Origin: Herbinix sp. | GTDB lineage: Bacteria > Bacillota > Clostridia > Lachnospirales > Lachnospiraceae | DNA length: 49,419 bases | Assembly (NCBI GenBank): GCA_029256105.1 | Contig: JAQSYO010000027.1 | Location: 1 to 49,419 of the forward strand | Reading direction: 5' to 3' | Shown: positions 9,985 to 19,532 of the stretch, one piece after another | How positions within the stretch are numbered: position 1 is the first letter of the stretch | Layout: each line of letters starts with the position of its first letter | Program-made: the position numbers and the translations under genes | The notes under the pieces: generated by a model | Seen by the model: the letters and a program-made list of their open reading frames with translations, nothing else | What the model was told of the DNA's origin: nothing | Database searches by the model: none

Positions 9985-12048
9985 CTAATTTATGAGACTT
10001 GCAATATCGATAATTAAACTGATATTTCCATCTCCTAATAAAGTACATCCAGTAATTCCGTGTATTTTCCTTAAATTCTTGATATAATCCGGTAATGCCT
10101 TCACTACAACCTGCTGTTGTCCTAGTAATCCATCTGCAAATAAGCACAAAGTTTTATCATCCTGCTCTACCATAATTAATATGCCTTCCGCAAATCGATT
10201 TATATCTGTACTTACATTATAAAATTGATTTAATTTTAGGATCGGATAACACTGACCTCGAACCATAATCATTTCATTACCGTCAGGATCTTCAATAATA
10301 TCGGAATCACTAGGGCGAAAGGATTCCTTAATTGCTGTGATTGGTATAGTATAGTGGGAGTTGCCTACTTTAATATTCATACCATCTATGATAGCCAAGG
10401 TTAAAGGCATCTTGAGTGTTATGACGGTTCCTGAACCCTCCGTACTGTCAACTGACACAGTACCACCGATCTTCTCAATGTTTTTCGTAACAACATCCAT
10501 GCCAACCCCTCTACCGCTGTATTCACTAACATTATCTTTCGTAGAAAATCCCGGGAGAAAAATCATGCTAAATATTTCACGATCCGTCATTTCGTTTTCT
10601 GGTTTTATAAGTAATCCATTTTCTTGAGCTTTCGACAGAATCTTTTCTTTATTTAAACCTTTTCCATCATCTTTAATTAAAATCAGAACATCGCTACCGT
10701 AATTCTTTGCCTCTAAAACAATTTTACCAACTCTCGGTTTGCCTAAAGCTTCACGCTCATCAGCCGTCTCGATTCCATGATCGATTGAATTCCTGACTAA
10801 ATGCATTAGCGGATCAGAGATATGTTCAATAATGTTTTTATCAACCTCGGTATCCTCACCGATTAATACAAGTTCTGTCTCCTTATTCAAGTTCTTATTC
10901 ATATCACGAAGAAGGCGATTCATTTTATGGAAGGTTGCTTCAAGTGGTACCATTCGGATAGACATCACCATATCCTGTAACTCACTGGTAATTTTATGGA
11001 GCTGCCTTGCTGCTTTATGAAAGTTCTCCAACTCCAAACCTAGTAAATCAGGATTTTGAGTAACCAAGGCTTCGGATATCACCATTTCACCCACCAAATC
11101 CATTAATTTATCCAATTTCGTTACATTGACGCTAATAATACTCTGATTTACAGAGGAGGTATAGACTTGTTTCTCTTTTATTTCCGTTTTATTTTGATTC
11201 CGAAGTTGTGGAACTTTAATATCGCTATCCGAGATAACTTTATCCATTGGCTTATAATACTGTGCAAATTCGCTATCATCTTGCAACTCTATCAGTTCAA
11301 GCTCTCTTAAAAATATCGTCTGAAGGAAAAATTCGTGTAATTCATGATAGGCTTTATTTATCTTCACATAAATGGTAAACCCTTTTTCTCTAATTATCTG
11401 AATGCTATTGTCACTCTCAATAATATCGCTTGGGTTGTAATATAGCTCATTGGTATATTGCTTCAAATTATGTATTATCGTATAAGCTCTGATATTTTCC
11501 ATTTCACAGCCATCTTCAAAGAATATTATTGCTTTATAGTAATTGCTGTAGGATGCAGATATTGGCTTATCCGGTATAATATAATATTGCTGCTTTTCCT
11601 TCGTTATAGGCTTTTCAACAAAGATTTCCGTTTGATTTCTTTGTTTTAATACTTCTAGAAATTTCTTGATATTATCGATTAGTCTAGAACAATTACCTTC
11701 CACTAAATCCTGACTTTTAATTTTTTCAAGTTCTACCTTGATAAAATCAACACCTTCCAAAAGCAGGTCGGATAGAGCTGTACTGTCGACATTTTGTGGT
11801 TTTTGTTCACGCATATAATAAAACAAATCTTCCATGGAATGGGCTAAACTTGTTATATTATTAAATAACATCATTGCGGAAGAACCCTTAATTGTGTGCA
11901 TAATACGAAATATCTCATTAATTGCAGTATATGAATAACTGGTTAATTTTTCTGCATCCAGGATACAATTTTCAAGTTGCTCAATATTTTGGAACGTTTC
12001 AAACAAATACATGTCCAGCATATGTTCATTTCCACTGAAATCTGACAT
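9985..12048 (-). CDS. cheA: Chemotaxis histidine kinase CheA
   Basis: The 687-residue product starts at ATG 12048 with GGGGG six bases upstream; the frame can be extended six codons to 12066. Domains: P1/HPt at about 1-110 with the phospho-His in MHTIKGSSAMM; a P2-like region at about 155-270; P3 dimerisation at about 300-370 (VGEMVISEALV); P4 ATPase at about 375-540 with VRNSIDHGIE, KDDGKGL and GRGVGMDVV; and P5 CheW-like at about 545-687, ending LIIDIASLI. It passes receptor signals to receivers. It follows the TetR gene by 66 bases and precedes the cheR remnant. The neighbouring hybrid kinase and receiver and the cheW/receptor units next door make it the hub of the island. Confidence 0.97.
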   Translation of the reverse strand: MSDFSGNEHMLDMYLFETFQNIEQLENCILDAEKLTSYSYTAINEIFRIMHTIKGSSAMMLFNNITSLAHSMEDLFYYMREQKPQNVDSTALSDLLLEGVDFIKVELEKIKSQDLVEGNCSRLIDNIKKFLEVLKQRNQTEIFVEKPITKEKQQYYIIPDKPISASYSNYYKAIIFFEDGCEMENIRAYTIIHNLKQYTNELYYNPSDIIESDNSIQIIREKGFTIYVKINKAYHELHEFFLQTIFLRELELIELQDDSEFAQYYKPMDKVISDSDIKVPQLRNQNKTEIKEKQVYTSSVNQSIISVNVTKLDKLMDLVGEMVISEALVTQNPDLLGLELENFHKAARQLHKITSELQDMVMSIRMVPLEATFHKMNRLLRDMNKNLNKETELVLIGEDTEVDKNIIEHISDPLMHLVRNSIDHGIETADEREALGKPRVGKIVLEAKNYGSDVLILIKDDGKGLNKEKILSKAQENGLLIKPENEMTDREIFSMIFLPGFSTKDNVSEYSGRGVGMDVVTKNIEKIGGTVSVDSTEGSGTVITLKMPLTLAIIDGMNIKVGNSHYTIPITAIKESFRPSDSDIIEDPDGNEMIMVRGQCYPILKLNQFYNVSTDINRFAEGILIMVEQDDKTLCLFADGLLGQQQVVVKALPDYIKNLRKIHGITGCTLLGDGNISLIIDIASLIN

Positions 12049-12114
12049 CTGTTTCCCCCTTTTCATTTGTGTGCTATTTATTTTTTCTATTAATCTATAT
12101 TTTCAAGTGTTAAT

Positions 12115-12714
12115 TCAATTCTTTTTAGTTATTGTAATAGCATCAAGCAGTAAATTAACTGCATATAATGTTTTTTCCTGCAGGGAGAAGTCAAAGTCCA
12201 TTAATCTCCATTTTAAGCACATACCACTAATGGTTGACGTAATGATATCTGCTATAATTTCAGAATTTATTGAAGCATCAACACTTCCCGTTTCTTGAGC
12301 CTTTTGAAGCAATTTAGTCATATCCTCCAATCGATCTAAAAAGATGTTTTTTGATATATCTTCCAATTCACGATCCCATTTTAGTGTATCATAAACTTGA
12401 AACACCGCAGTAATAGCAGGATAATTCTCATAGTAAATTAAAAAAGATTTAATATAAAAGAGTATTGCTTCTTTCCTGTCTTCCGTTTTATTCATAGCAG
12501 TATGAAACATATCTTTATCATAAAATGAAAATTTATCTAGAACCGCTTTAATAATATCATTCTTTCTCGGAAAAAGTTTAAAAACTAAGCCTTCCGAAAT
12601 TCCAATTCTACGTGCAATTTCTTTTGTAGACACATTATGAATCCCATTCTCATGAATAAGATCAATTGCGTTTAATATGATATATTCTTTCCTTTGTTCT
12701 GCACTCATTTCCAT
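12115..12714 (-). CDS. TetR-family transcriptional regulator
   Basis: The 199-residue protein has the TetR N-terminal helix-turn-helix (about residues 8-54: ILNAIDLIHENG, VSTKEIARRIGISEG, LFKLFPRKNDII) and a helical C-terminal ligand and dimer part with no recognisable ligand signature. GGAG lies ten bases before the ATG. It is the first gene of the cheA unit. Its SigA promoter overlaps a perfect 14-bp palindrome, which suggests autoregulation and control of cheA and the genes behind it. A TetR regulator at the head of a chemotaxis operon is not the usual arrangement. Inducer unknown. Confidence 0.9.
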   Translation of the reverse strand: MEMSAEQRKEYIILNAIDLIHENGIHNVSTKEIARRIGISEGLVFKLFPRKNDIIKAVLDKFSFYDKDMFHTAMNKTEDRKEAILFYIKSFLIYYENYPAITAVFQVYDTLKWDRELEDISKNIFLDRLEDMTKLLQKAQETGSVDASINSEIIADIITSTISGMCLKWRLMDFDFSLQEKTLYAVNLLLDAITITKKN

Positions 12715-12752
12715 AATTTCTCATCTCCGTAAGTTATTACTCATTTAAGATA

Positions 12753-12781
12753 ATTATAAATTTATAAATATATTTTGTCAA
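12753..12781 (-). promoter_or_regulatory. SigA promoter and palindrome in front of tetR-cheA
   Basis: TTGACA (12776-12781) and TATAAT (12753-12758) are both perfect and 17 bases apart. The palindrome TTATAAATTTATAA (12754-12767) covers the -10 box and is a candidate operator for the TetR protein it drives, although in DNA this AT-rich a 14-bp palindrome is weaker evidence than it looks. Confidence 0.7.
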
Positions 12782-12830
12782 CGAATGCATCTTTATGTAG
12801 AATTTACTTCCAAATCTTTTTTGGGAATAA

Positions 12831-12848
12831 GGAGGGGAGTACCCTCCC
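12831..12848 (-). terminator. Hairpin after the chemoreceptor repeat region
   Basis: GGAGGG pairs with CCCTCC around a 5-base loop (12831-12847), in a GC-rich island unlike the surrounding DNA. It lies about 120 bases beyond the receptor stop, after the 19-bp repeats, and is the best candidate terminator for that transcript; the following T-run is weak. Confidence 0.45.
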
Positions 12849-12870
12849 TATTTATTTTGTAATTTTAATA

Positions 12871-12984
12871 TTTCTTAGTACTTTCCTAATTCCTTAGTAC
12901 TTTCAAAATTTCTTTGTACTTTCCAAATTCTTTCGTACTTTCAAAATTCCTTAGTACTTTCAAAATTCCTTAGTACTTTCCAAA
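12871..12984. repeat. Tandem repeat, 19-bp unit, six copies, overlapping the 3' end of a chemoreceptor gene
   Basis: Six consecutive 19-bp copies of the pattern TTCCTTAGTACTTTCAAAA run from 12871 to 12984 with a few substitutions each and no length change. The copy at 12966-12984 lies in the receptor gene, where its minus strand encodes KEFGKY and the stop. The other five continue past the stop. The array therefore looks like outward duplication of the end of the coding sequence. Because 19 is not a multiple of three, KEFGKY comes back into the original frame only every third unit. Confidence 0.9.
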
Positions 12985-14694
12985 CTCCTTATCACTTAAT
13001 ATTATTTTTTGGGGACCTTGTGATGATTTTATAACACTATGATTTGTTTGGGTATACTTCTTCTTGTCACCCATATGCTCAAGCATTTTAATTACATCTG
13101 GATTAGCTCTATCCATATCGTTATAAGAATAACGATTATATTCCGCCTTCTTTAATTTGAACCGTGATACTTGATTGCGGAGCAATTCAGCCTGACTTGA
13201 TAATTCTTCACTGGCAGCAGCACTCTCTTCAGAAGTAGCTGAATTTGTCTGAACGACATCGGAAACCTGAATAATACCTTGATTAACTTGTGCTATTCCG
13301 GAGGCTTGCTCATTCGAAGCTACGGCTATATTACCAACGATGTTTGATACCTTAGCTATATTATCTACTATCTTTGAAAGTGCATCTGCAGTCTGATTAG
13401 CAATTTTAGTACCTCCATCCACCTTTTTAATAGAGCCTTCTATCATCTCGGTAGTTTCTTTTGCAGCATTAGCAGATCTTGCTGCAAGGTTTCTAACTTC
13501 CTCCGCTACAACAGCAAATCCTTTTCCATGTTGTCCTGCTCTAGCAGCTTCAACAGCTGCATTAAGAGCTAATATATTGGTTTGGAAGGCTATCTCATCT
13601 ATTACTTTTATGATCTTGGATATGTTGCTGGAGGAATCATTAATTTCATCCATCGCTTTCAACATTTCTTTCATTTGCGCATTGCCTTGGGCAGCATTTT
13701 CTTTCGCAATTTCGGCTAACTGATTTGCTTCATTTGCACTATCTGCATTCAGTTTGGTCTGTACCGCAATTTCTTCGAGCGAAGCTGTAAGCTCTTCCAC
13801 GGAACTAGCCTGCTCCGTTGCGCCTTGCGATAATGCCATGCTTGAATCGGATACTTGTTTGGATCCGGAAGCAACCTGTTCTGCAGCAATACTCATATTC
13901 GTCATAACTTCATTTAAATTTTCTGCCATTTTTCTAAACGAAGTTGCTAAGTTACCAACTTCATCTTTTGTATTAATATCTAGGCTGATATTTAAATCAC
14001 CCTCTGCAATTAATTCAGCAACCTTGGAAACTTTTCTGATCGGAACTCCAACAATTCTACTAATAAATAGACCTAGCAGTATTGCAATCAACATCCCTCC
14101 TGCTATTACAACTAACATTGTAAGAGTAGCACTGGCAGCCGTATCGCTATTTTCATCTGCCCTTATCTTAGCATTTTCTACTTTCAAATCTACTAGTTTA
14201 TCGATACTTGCTTGTTCCTTATCCGAGGCCGCTTTCATATCACCTTGGAGAAGATCATACGCATTGGCATCTTTATTCGCCAGACAAAGCTGCAATAACT
14301 CATCCAAGTAAGAGCGGTAATCCACTCTAGCAGCCATAAATTCATCAAATGCAGTTCGTCCAGCATCAGTAATCAGTGATTTATTAAATTCATCTGCATT
14401 TTTATTTAATTCAACTACAATTTCTTCAATCTCTTCATATTTTGCATTAATATCGTCTGTATTATTTTCCAAAATCATATCTCTTGTATTAACACGTGCT
14501 CTTTGAAAGAGTTTTGCCATTTCAACAGCCTGTGAAAGTGGCACGGTCATATTGGTATATAAAATTTCATCATTTTCCCTCATTGTCTTGATGTTAGTAA
14601 TTCCAATCACACCAACAAAACCTGCTATGATAGCGACTATTACAAAGCTTATGATCAGCTTTGAACCAATTTTCATATTATAAAACCATCTCAT
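12970..14694 (-). CDS. Methyl-accepting chemotaxis protein (4-helix-bundle sensor), with conserved C-terminal tail
   Basis: The 574-residue receptor starts at ATG 14694, nine bases after GGAG; an ATG two codons earlier (14700) is too close to that site. A membrane helix at about 10-30, an extracellular four-helix-bundle type sensor region (35-185) and a second helix (about 188-210) are followed by HAMP (211-265) and the long cytoplasmic signalling hairpin with the tip [20 protein letters not shown]. Adaptation-site-like pairs occur in [13 protein letters not shown]. After the hairpin there is a ~50-residue tail containing [11 protein letters not shown] and ending [10 protein letters not shown]. 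It is transcribed with the cheW ten bases upstream. Ligand unknown. The 3' end runs into a 19-bp tandem repeat. Confidence 0.95.
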   Translation of the reverse strand: MRWFYNMKIGSKLIISFVIVAIIAGFVGVIGITNIKTMRENDEILYTNMTVPLSQAVEMAKLFQRARVNTRDMILENNTDDINAKYEEIEEIVVELNKNADEFNKSLITDAGRTAFDEFMAARVDYRSYLDELLQLCLANKDANAYDLLQGDMKAASDKEQASIDKLVDLKVENAKIRADENSDTAASATLTMLVVIAGGMLIAILLGLFISRIVGVPIRKVSKVAELIAEGDLNISLDINTKDEVGNLATSFRKMAENLNEVMTNMSIAAEQVASGSKQVSDSSMALSQGATEQASSVEELTASLEEIAVQTKLNADSANEANQLAEIAKENAAQGNAQMKEMLKAMDEINDSSSNISKIIKVIDEIAFQTNILALNAAVEAARAGQHGKGFAVVAEEVRNLAARSANAAKETTEMIEGSIKKVDGGTKIANQTADALSKIVDNIAKVSNIVGNIAVASNEQASGIAQVNQGIIQVSDVVQTNSATSEESAAASEELSSQAELLRNQVSRFKLKKAEYNRYSYNDMDRANPDVIKMLEHMGDKKKYTQTNHSVIKSSQGPQKIILSDKEFGKY

Positions 14695-14709
14695 ATGCAT
14701 TTTCTCCTT

Positions 14710-15204
14710 TTATTGTATAATGTTTAAATTGTCTATTTCATCATCACTCAGAAGCTTATCACAATCTAGTAAGAGTTTTACTTCATTACCAACCTTACCA
14801 ATTCCCTTTATGTATTTGGATCCAGACCTGCTCATTTCTGGCGGTTCAACTATCTCAGCCTCAGGTATTGATAACACCTCCGATACACTGTCAACAATGA
14901 GACCAAGAAAAACATCATTGATATCAATAACGATTACGCAGGTGCGATCATTGTATTCTCTAAAGGGTTTCTTGAAGCGAAGTCTAACATCCATTACAGG
15001 TATAATCTTCCCCCTTAAATTAATAATACCGCGTATATACTCGGGAAGCTCGGGAACTACTGTAACTGGCTGTATACCAATTATCTCTGTAACGTGTTTT
15101 ATTTCAATACCATACAATTCGTTACTTAAAACAAAAGTAAGAAATCTGCCTTTTTGTGTATCCTCTTCCTGCTCCAACATAGCAAGTTCTAAAGCATCAT
15201 TCAT
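14710..15204 (-). CDS. cheW: CheW-type coupling protein (first copy)
   Basis: The 164-residue protein couples receptors to CheA. The ATG at 15204 is eight bases after GGAG; an in-frame GTG two codons earlier is less well placed. After a ~20-residue acidic leader, the CheW fold runs from RFLTFVLSNELYGIEI to LLDCDKLLS, with the conserved LPEYIRGIINLRGKIIPVMDVR block and VDSVSEVL. It is the first gene of a two-gene unit with the receptor that follows. It is closely similar to the CheW at 19044-19532, in the same receptor-linked arrangement, pointing to duplication of a cheW-receptor module. Confidence 0.95.
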   Translation of the reverse strand: MNDALELAMLEQEEDTQKGRFLTFVLSNELYGIEIKHVTEIIGIQPVTVVPELPEYIRGIINLRGKIIPVMDVRLRFKKPFREYNDRTCVIVIDINDVFLGLIVDSVSEVLSIPEAEIVEPPEMSRSGSKYIKGIGKVGNEVKLLLDCDKLLSDDEIDNLNIIQ

Positions 15205-15276
15205 ATCCACAACTCCTTTCTAATCAAACTACTGGTTTTCATTTCATCCACACGTTATACATATTTTTACACTATA

Positions 15277-15333
15277 GTAAGTTGCAACTCACGCTTATGG
15301 AAATTATTATATATTGGTTGTTATATTTTGTCA
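15277..15333 (-). promoter_or_regulatory. SigA promoter and downstream palindrome of the cheW-receptor unit
   Basis: TTGACA (15328-15333) and TATAAT (15305-15310) are perfect and 17 bases apart. A near-perfect palindrome (15277-15292, GTAAGTTGCAACTCAC) lies in the first transcribed bases. The 20 bases before the -35 box resemble those at the other cheW promoter (19746-19775): both begin TCGACAAA and join TTGACA at the same distance, as expected from duplication. Confidence 0.75.
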
Positions 15334-15404
15334 AGTATTACATAATTTTGTCGAATTATCCAGCAAACGCCTATTATATCAACGAAAGTACTCCGAAAAT
15401 CAAT

Positions 15405-15450
15405 AAAAAAGTCTATCCAATTGTTATATTTATTTGGACAGACTTTTTTT
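15405..15450 (-). terminator. Intrinsic terminator after the second chemoreceptor gene
   Basis: A 16-bp stem with one mismatch pairs AAAAAAGTCTATCCAA with TTGGACAGACTTTTTTT around a 13-base loop; the T-run follows on the minus strand. It ends the cheW-receptor-receptor transcript that begins near 19740. Confidence 0.8.
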
Positions 15451-15471
15451 GATTTCTATTAACTTTATTTA

Positions 15472-15588
15472 TTATTCAACATTTCGATTATTTGCAACTG
15501 CATATTCACCGATTCCAATAATTTTTCCATCATTTATCCTTATCTGGACCCTATAATCATCGAATTTGCCTTCATTAACCGAAAGCCA
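15472..15588 (-). pseudogene. Possible 38-codon coding remnant between receptor gene and terminator
   Basis: Between the stop of the receptor (15610) and the terminator there is an open frame without start codon or ribosome binding site. It encodes a protein-like stretch containing NEGKFDDYRVQIRINDGK and IIGIGEY. The composition looks like real beta-strand coding sequence rather than random frame, but I do not recognise the family. It may be the tail of a lost gene. Confidence 0.25.
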
Positions 15589-15609
15589 TTATTATTGGTA
15601 TGCTGACAA

Positions 15610-17337
15610 TTAGTATTTACCAAATTCCTTATCGCTTAATAAGATTTTAGGAGAGTTTCCTGAAGGTACATGTACCTTTGTTTCACTCTTATGTTTTTTT
15701 ATCGTATTTCTATCTTGCATATTATCTAACATTCGAAGAACGTCTTGGCTCATAAATTCTTTTTCCTCATGGTATTTATACAATCGCTCTTCCCTAAGGT
15801 TAAACTTAGAAACTTGATTATTTAGTAATTCAGCCTGACTGGCAAGTTCTTCACTGGCTGCTGCACTTTCCTCAGAGGTTGCAGAATTTGTTTGAACCAC
15901 TGAGGACACTTGCATAATTCCTTGGTTTATCTGCTTAATACCTGCTGCTTGTTCGTTGGAAGCTGTAGCAATGTTTCCCACCAAATTTGCTACCTTAGCT
16001 ACTCCCTCCACAATCATATTTAAAGCATTTGCAGTTTGATTCGCAGTTTTTGTACCGCCTTCCACTTTTCGAATGGAGCCTTCGATCATATCAGTTGTTT
16101 CTTTCGCAGCATTCGCAGATCTTGCAGCCAAATTTCTGACCTCTTCCGCTACGACCGCAAACCCCTTACCATGTTGCCCTGCTCTGGCTGCTTCTACTGC
16201 TGCATTAAGTGCTAAGATATTGGTTTGGAAAGCAATATCATCAATAACTTTAATTATTTTTGATATATTACTGGAGGAGTGATTAATATCTTCCATTGCT
16301 TTTAGCATTTCCGCCATTTGCTCATTTCCTTCCACTGCATTTACTTTGGCTTTTTCCGCAAGCATATTCGCTTGATTTGCATTATCGGCATTTTGACTGG
16401 TCTGAATCGATATTTCTTCAAGGGATGCCGTTAACTCTTCTATTGAGCTCGCCTGTTCTGTAGCTCCTTCCGATAATGTCATACTAGAATCGGATACTTG
16501 TTTTGAGCCTGACGCTACCTGAACTGCGGCTTCTCTAATTTTTGACATAGTCTCATTCAAATTTTCCGACATTATTTGGAATGCTTTTGCTAACATACCC
16601 ACTTCATCTTTTGTATTTATATCAACTGATACATTGAGATCTCCTTCCGCAATTTTATCAGCTACAGTTACTAACTTTTTAATTGGCTTTCCAATCATTT
16701 GAGCAATAGCCGAACCAAATATAAGGGCAAGAATCATGCTCAACAGGACAATTCCAGCCATTACTCCAATAGCTGTATTCGTCTTAACATTATAGTTGCT
16801 GGACAATTCTTTTCCTGTTTCTAAGTTATTTTGGATGATTTTTTCAATGATATCTTCCATTTGTGTCGAAATGGCTGCTCCATCACCACTCATTAACCCT
16901 AATGCCAGTTCATCCTCATGAGCTAAAGCATAACTGACAAATCCGTCCTTTAACGGATTGTATTTGTCCAGTAACGATGATAATTCATTGAATATCTCAC
17001 GATCTGCATCGTTCGTAATAGTATTTTGATACAACTTCATATTATCACTTACAACGATATCTACAGCTTTGATTTTCTCGTTCACCTTTTGCTCTTCCTC
17101 AGGACTTGTTTGAATTATTAAATCTTTCAATAGACCCCTTCGCATTTGATATCCCTCAGTTACTTTTGTTAGATAACCTAAAGAAACCCCATAACTCTCA
17201 TATAACGCGGTATATCTTCGTTCAATTGTGATCATTTGATATATGCCCATTGCACCTACAATGGCTGAGAATAATGTTATAAAAAAGAACGCAAATGTTA
17301 ATTTCTTACCTATTTTCATATTATTAAACCATTTCAT
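15610..17337 (-). CDS. Methyl-accepting chemotaxis protein (4-helix-bundle sensor), with conserved C-terminal tail
   Basis: The 575-residue receptor starts at ATG 17337, eight bases after GGAG; an ATG two codons upstream is too close. Layout: membrane helix about 10-32, periplasm-side helical sensor region, second membrane helix about 188-212, HAMP about 213-267 and a signalling hairpin with [20 protein letters not shown] at its tip. The tail beyond the hairpin contains [11 protein letters not shown] and ends [11 protein letters not shown], matching the tail of the receptor at 12970-14694, although the linker between the two blocks has diverged. It follows the third receptor by 99 bases without a terminator, so the two share a transcript. 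Ligand unknown. Confidence 0.95.
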   Translation of the reverse strand: MKWFNNMKIGKKLTFAFFFITLFSAIVGAMGIYQMITIERRYTALYESYGVSLGYLTKVTEGYQMRRGLLKDLIIQTSPEEEQKVNEKIKAVDIVVSDNMKLYQNTITNDADREIFNELSSLLDKYNPLKDGFVSYALAHEDELALGLMSGDGAAISTQMEDIIEKIIQNNLETGKELSSNYNVKTNTAIGVMAGIVLLSMILALIFGSAIAQMIGKPIKKLVTVADKIAEGDLNVSVDINTKDEVGMLAKAFQIMSENLNETMSKIREAAVQVASGSKQVSDSSMTLSEGATEQASSIEELTASLEEISIQTSQNADNANQANMLAEKAKVNAVEGNEQMAEMLKAMEDINHSSSNISKIIKVIDDIAFQTNILALNAAVEAARAGQHGKGFAVVAEEVRNLAARSANAAKETTDMIEGSIRKVEGGTKTANQTANALNMIVEGVAKVANLVGNIATASNEQAAGIKQINQGIMQVSSVVQTNSATSEESAAASEELASQAELLNNQVSKFNLREERLYKYHEEKEFMSQDVLRMLDNMQDRNTIKKHKSETKVHVPSGNSPKILLSDKEFGKY

Positions 17338-17436
17338 AATCATTTCTCCTATTGTAATTTTATTATTTTTGTGAAAGGATAACTTTACATGGACGTCTAT
17401 AATCCACTTTAATTTTACTCTATCAAAACTATCCGT

Positions 17437-18981
17437 TTATTTTATTTTAAATCGCAACGCTTGCTCTTTGAGTAATTCAGCTTGACTTGATAATTCCTCA
17501 CTGGCAGCAGCACTTTCCTCTGATGTTGCAGAGTTCGTCTGAACAACATCGGAAACTTGATTTATTCCCTGACTAACCTGAGAAATTCCAGCGTTCTGTT
17601 CCAGAGAGGCCACCGCAATATTACTTACAAGGTCCGCGACCCTCGTTACATCCTCCACAATTTTATTTAGCGCATTTGCTGTATCACTTGCAAGCTGTGT
17701 TCCATCTTCAACCTTCTTGATGGATCCTTCTATCATTACCGTAGTTTCTTTTGCAGCATTCGCAGAACGAGACGCCAAATTTCTTACTTCTTCTGCTACA
17801 ACTGCAAACCCTTTTCCTTGTTGCCCAGCTCTAGCAGCTTCAACTGCAGCATTTAAAGCCAGGATATTCGTCTGAAAAGCTATTTCATCTATCACTTTAA
17901 TAATTTTAGATATATTCGAGGAGGATACATTAATATCCTCCATCGCTTTCAGCATATCTTTCATTTGACCATTACCTACAGTAGCGTTATTTTTTGCAGC
18001 TTCAGCCAATTCACTTGCATTCTTAGCATTTTGTGCATTCTGCTTAGTTTGAGCTGAGATATCTTCCATGGAAGCAGTTAACTGTTCTATGGAGCTAGCT
18101 TGTTCCGTTGCTCCTTGTGATAAAGTCATACTTGTATCGGAGACCTGTCTAGCACCGGAAGACACTTGTTCCGCGGCCTCTCTGATGTTTGAAATTGCTT
18201 CATTCGTATTATAAATCATTGTCTTGAAGGCATTCGATAATTGTCCTACTTCATCCTTTGAATTAACAATCACTTCTTGTGTTAGATCACCTTCTGCAAC
18301 TTTATTTGCAATATTTAATAGTGCAGATAATGGCTTACCAATAATTCGAGAAACTATAATTCCAAATAAGATAGCTAATAGCATACCAATTGAAATGATT
18401 GTTATCAGTAGTAAAGATTGCGTTTTAAATTCCTGCTGATTGGATTTATATGTATTTTCTGCGAAATCCATATTAATTTTGATTAATTGATTAATGCCTT
18501 CATCCACTTTACTTTTCGCTGCATCGACTTCAGTTAACTTTAATTGGGCATCCTCATATTTTCCCTCTTTTACCAAACTAATTGTTTCATCTCTGATTGC
18601 TCTATAAATTGCATTATTATTTTTTAAAGTAGTATAAGTATTTTTCTCTTCCTTCGTATCGAGACTCAATTCGATACGTGCATATGCCGCATTATTTTCT
18701 GTTGCAAAGGACGCTATTTTATCCGCTCGTTCTTGTAGTAATGACGCATCCCTGTCATAAACAATCATTAAAACGTAAGACCGTGCTGTCAACGCATTCT
18801 TCTGTATTGTCGCAATGTCTTGTAACGGAAGTAAATTATTTAAATACATATCTTCTGAACGGTTATTTGATGTATTTAGATTTATAATTCCAATTGTTCC
18901 TACAATACCAGTAAACAATGCTATTATGATGAAACAAATGATAAGCTTAGTTCTAATCTTTAAATCAGTAAATTTTCTCAT
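17437..18981 (-). CDS. Methyl-accepting chemotaxis protein without the C-terminal tail
   Basis: The 514-residue receptor has the same plan as its two neighbours: a membrane helix (about 10-31), a helical extracellular sensor (35-185), a second helix (about 190-212), HAMP and a signalling domain with [20 protein letters not shown] and [20 protein letters not shown]. It stops at LKEQALRFKIK, directly after the last signalling helix, so it lacks the ~50-residue linker and the DKEFGKY end found in the other two receptors. GGAG lies ten bases before the ATG. It lies 62 bases after the second cheW and heads the pair of receptors in that transcript. Ligand unknown. Confidence 0.95.
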   Translation of the reverse strand: MRKFTDLKIRTKLIICFIIIALFTGIVGTIGIINLNTSNNRSEDMYLNNLLPLQDIATIQKNALTARSYVLMIVYDRDASLLQERADKIASFATENNAAYARIELSLDTKEEKNTYTTLKNNNAIYRAIRDETISLVKEGKYEDAQLKLTEVDAAKSKVDEGINQLIKINMDFAENTYKSNQQEFKTQSLLLITIISIGMLLAILFGIIVSRIIGKPLSALLNIANKVAEGDLTQEVIVNSKDEVGQLSNAFKTMIYNTNEAISNIREAAEQVSSGARQVSDTSMTLSQGATEQASSIEQLTASMEDISAQTKQNAQNAKNASELAEAAKNNATVGNGQMKDMLKAMEDINVSSSNISKIIKVIDEIAFQTNILALNAAVEAARAGQQGKGFAVVAEEVRNLASRSANAAKETTVMIEGSIKKVEDGTQLASDTANALNKIVEDVTRVADLVSNIAVASLEQNAGISQVSQGINQVSDVVQTNSATSEESAAASEELSSQAELLKEQALRFKIK

Positions 18982-19043
18982 GACGAGTTTTCTCCTTAAA
19001 TGTAGAATGCTTGTTATAACATATAATCAAATTTATCTTACCC

Positions 19044-19532
19044 TTAAAGATCAGCCAAGGCTTCTACTTCATCCTCCTTCAACAGCTTATTGCAATCCAA
19101 TAAAAGTTCAACATCATTACTTATTTTTCCGATTCCTTTAATATACCTGTTTGTATTTTTGCTTAATTCAGGTGGGGGAACGATATCAGCATCGTGTATT
19201 GTATGTACATCAGCAACGCTGTCGACAATCAGTCCAACATTAATATCGTTGATATCAATAACAATAATGCAAGTCCTATCATTATATTCTTTGAATGGCT
19301 TTTTAAACCGTAGGCGGACATCCATCACCGGGATAATTTTTCCTCTTAAATTGATAATTCCTCGTATGTATTCCGGAAGTTCAGGGATTTTAGTAAAAGG
19401 TTGTATCCCAATAATCTCTGTAACACACTTAATTTCAATTCCATAGGACTCATTTTCCAATTTAAAAGTTAAATATTTATCCTTTTGTGTATCCTCCTCC
19501 TCATATAATTCTTTTCCAATTAAATCTTCCAT
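19044..19532 (-). CDS. cheW: CheW-type coupling protein (second copy)
   Basis: The 162-residue protein is a close paralogue of the CheW at 14710-15204, sharing LPEYIRGIINLRGKIIPVMDVRLRF, the NDRTC strand and VDSVADVH in place of VDSVSEVL. An acidic N-terminal extension (LIGKELYEEEDTQKD) precedes the fold. GGAG lies seven bases before the ATG. It is the first gene of a cheW-receptor-receptor unit with its own strong promoter. Two cheW copies next to three receptors may give separate receptor arrays or simply raise dosage; the sequence does not decide. Confidence 0.95.
   Translation of the reverse strand: MEDLIGKELYEEEDTQKDKYLTFKLENESYGIEIKCVTEIIGIQPFTKIPELPEYIRGIINLRGKIIPVMDVRLRFKKPFKEYNDRTCIIVIDINDINVGLIVDSVADVHTIHDADIVPPPELSKNTNRYIKGIGKISNDVELLLDCNKLLKEDEVEALADL

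Noticed and set aside
12871..12984. Possible CRISPR array
   Set aside because: The 19-bp units are directly adjacent with no spacers, and no cas genes are near. The 16-bp array at 49255-49419 and the T-rich repeat at 29789-29975 fail for the same reason.
13754..14311. A 185-codon open frame on the plus strand opposite a chemoreceptor gene
   Set aside because: It is the complement of well-conserved receptor codons, has no ribosome binding site and encodes a low-complexity Ser/Ile/Leu-rich product. The same applies to the 167-codon frame opposite cheW (14720-15223).
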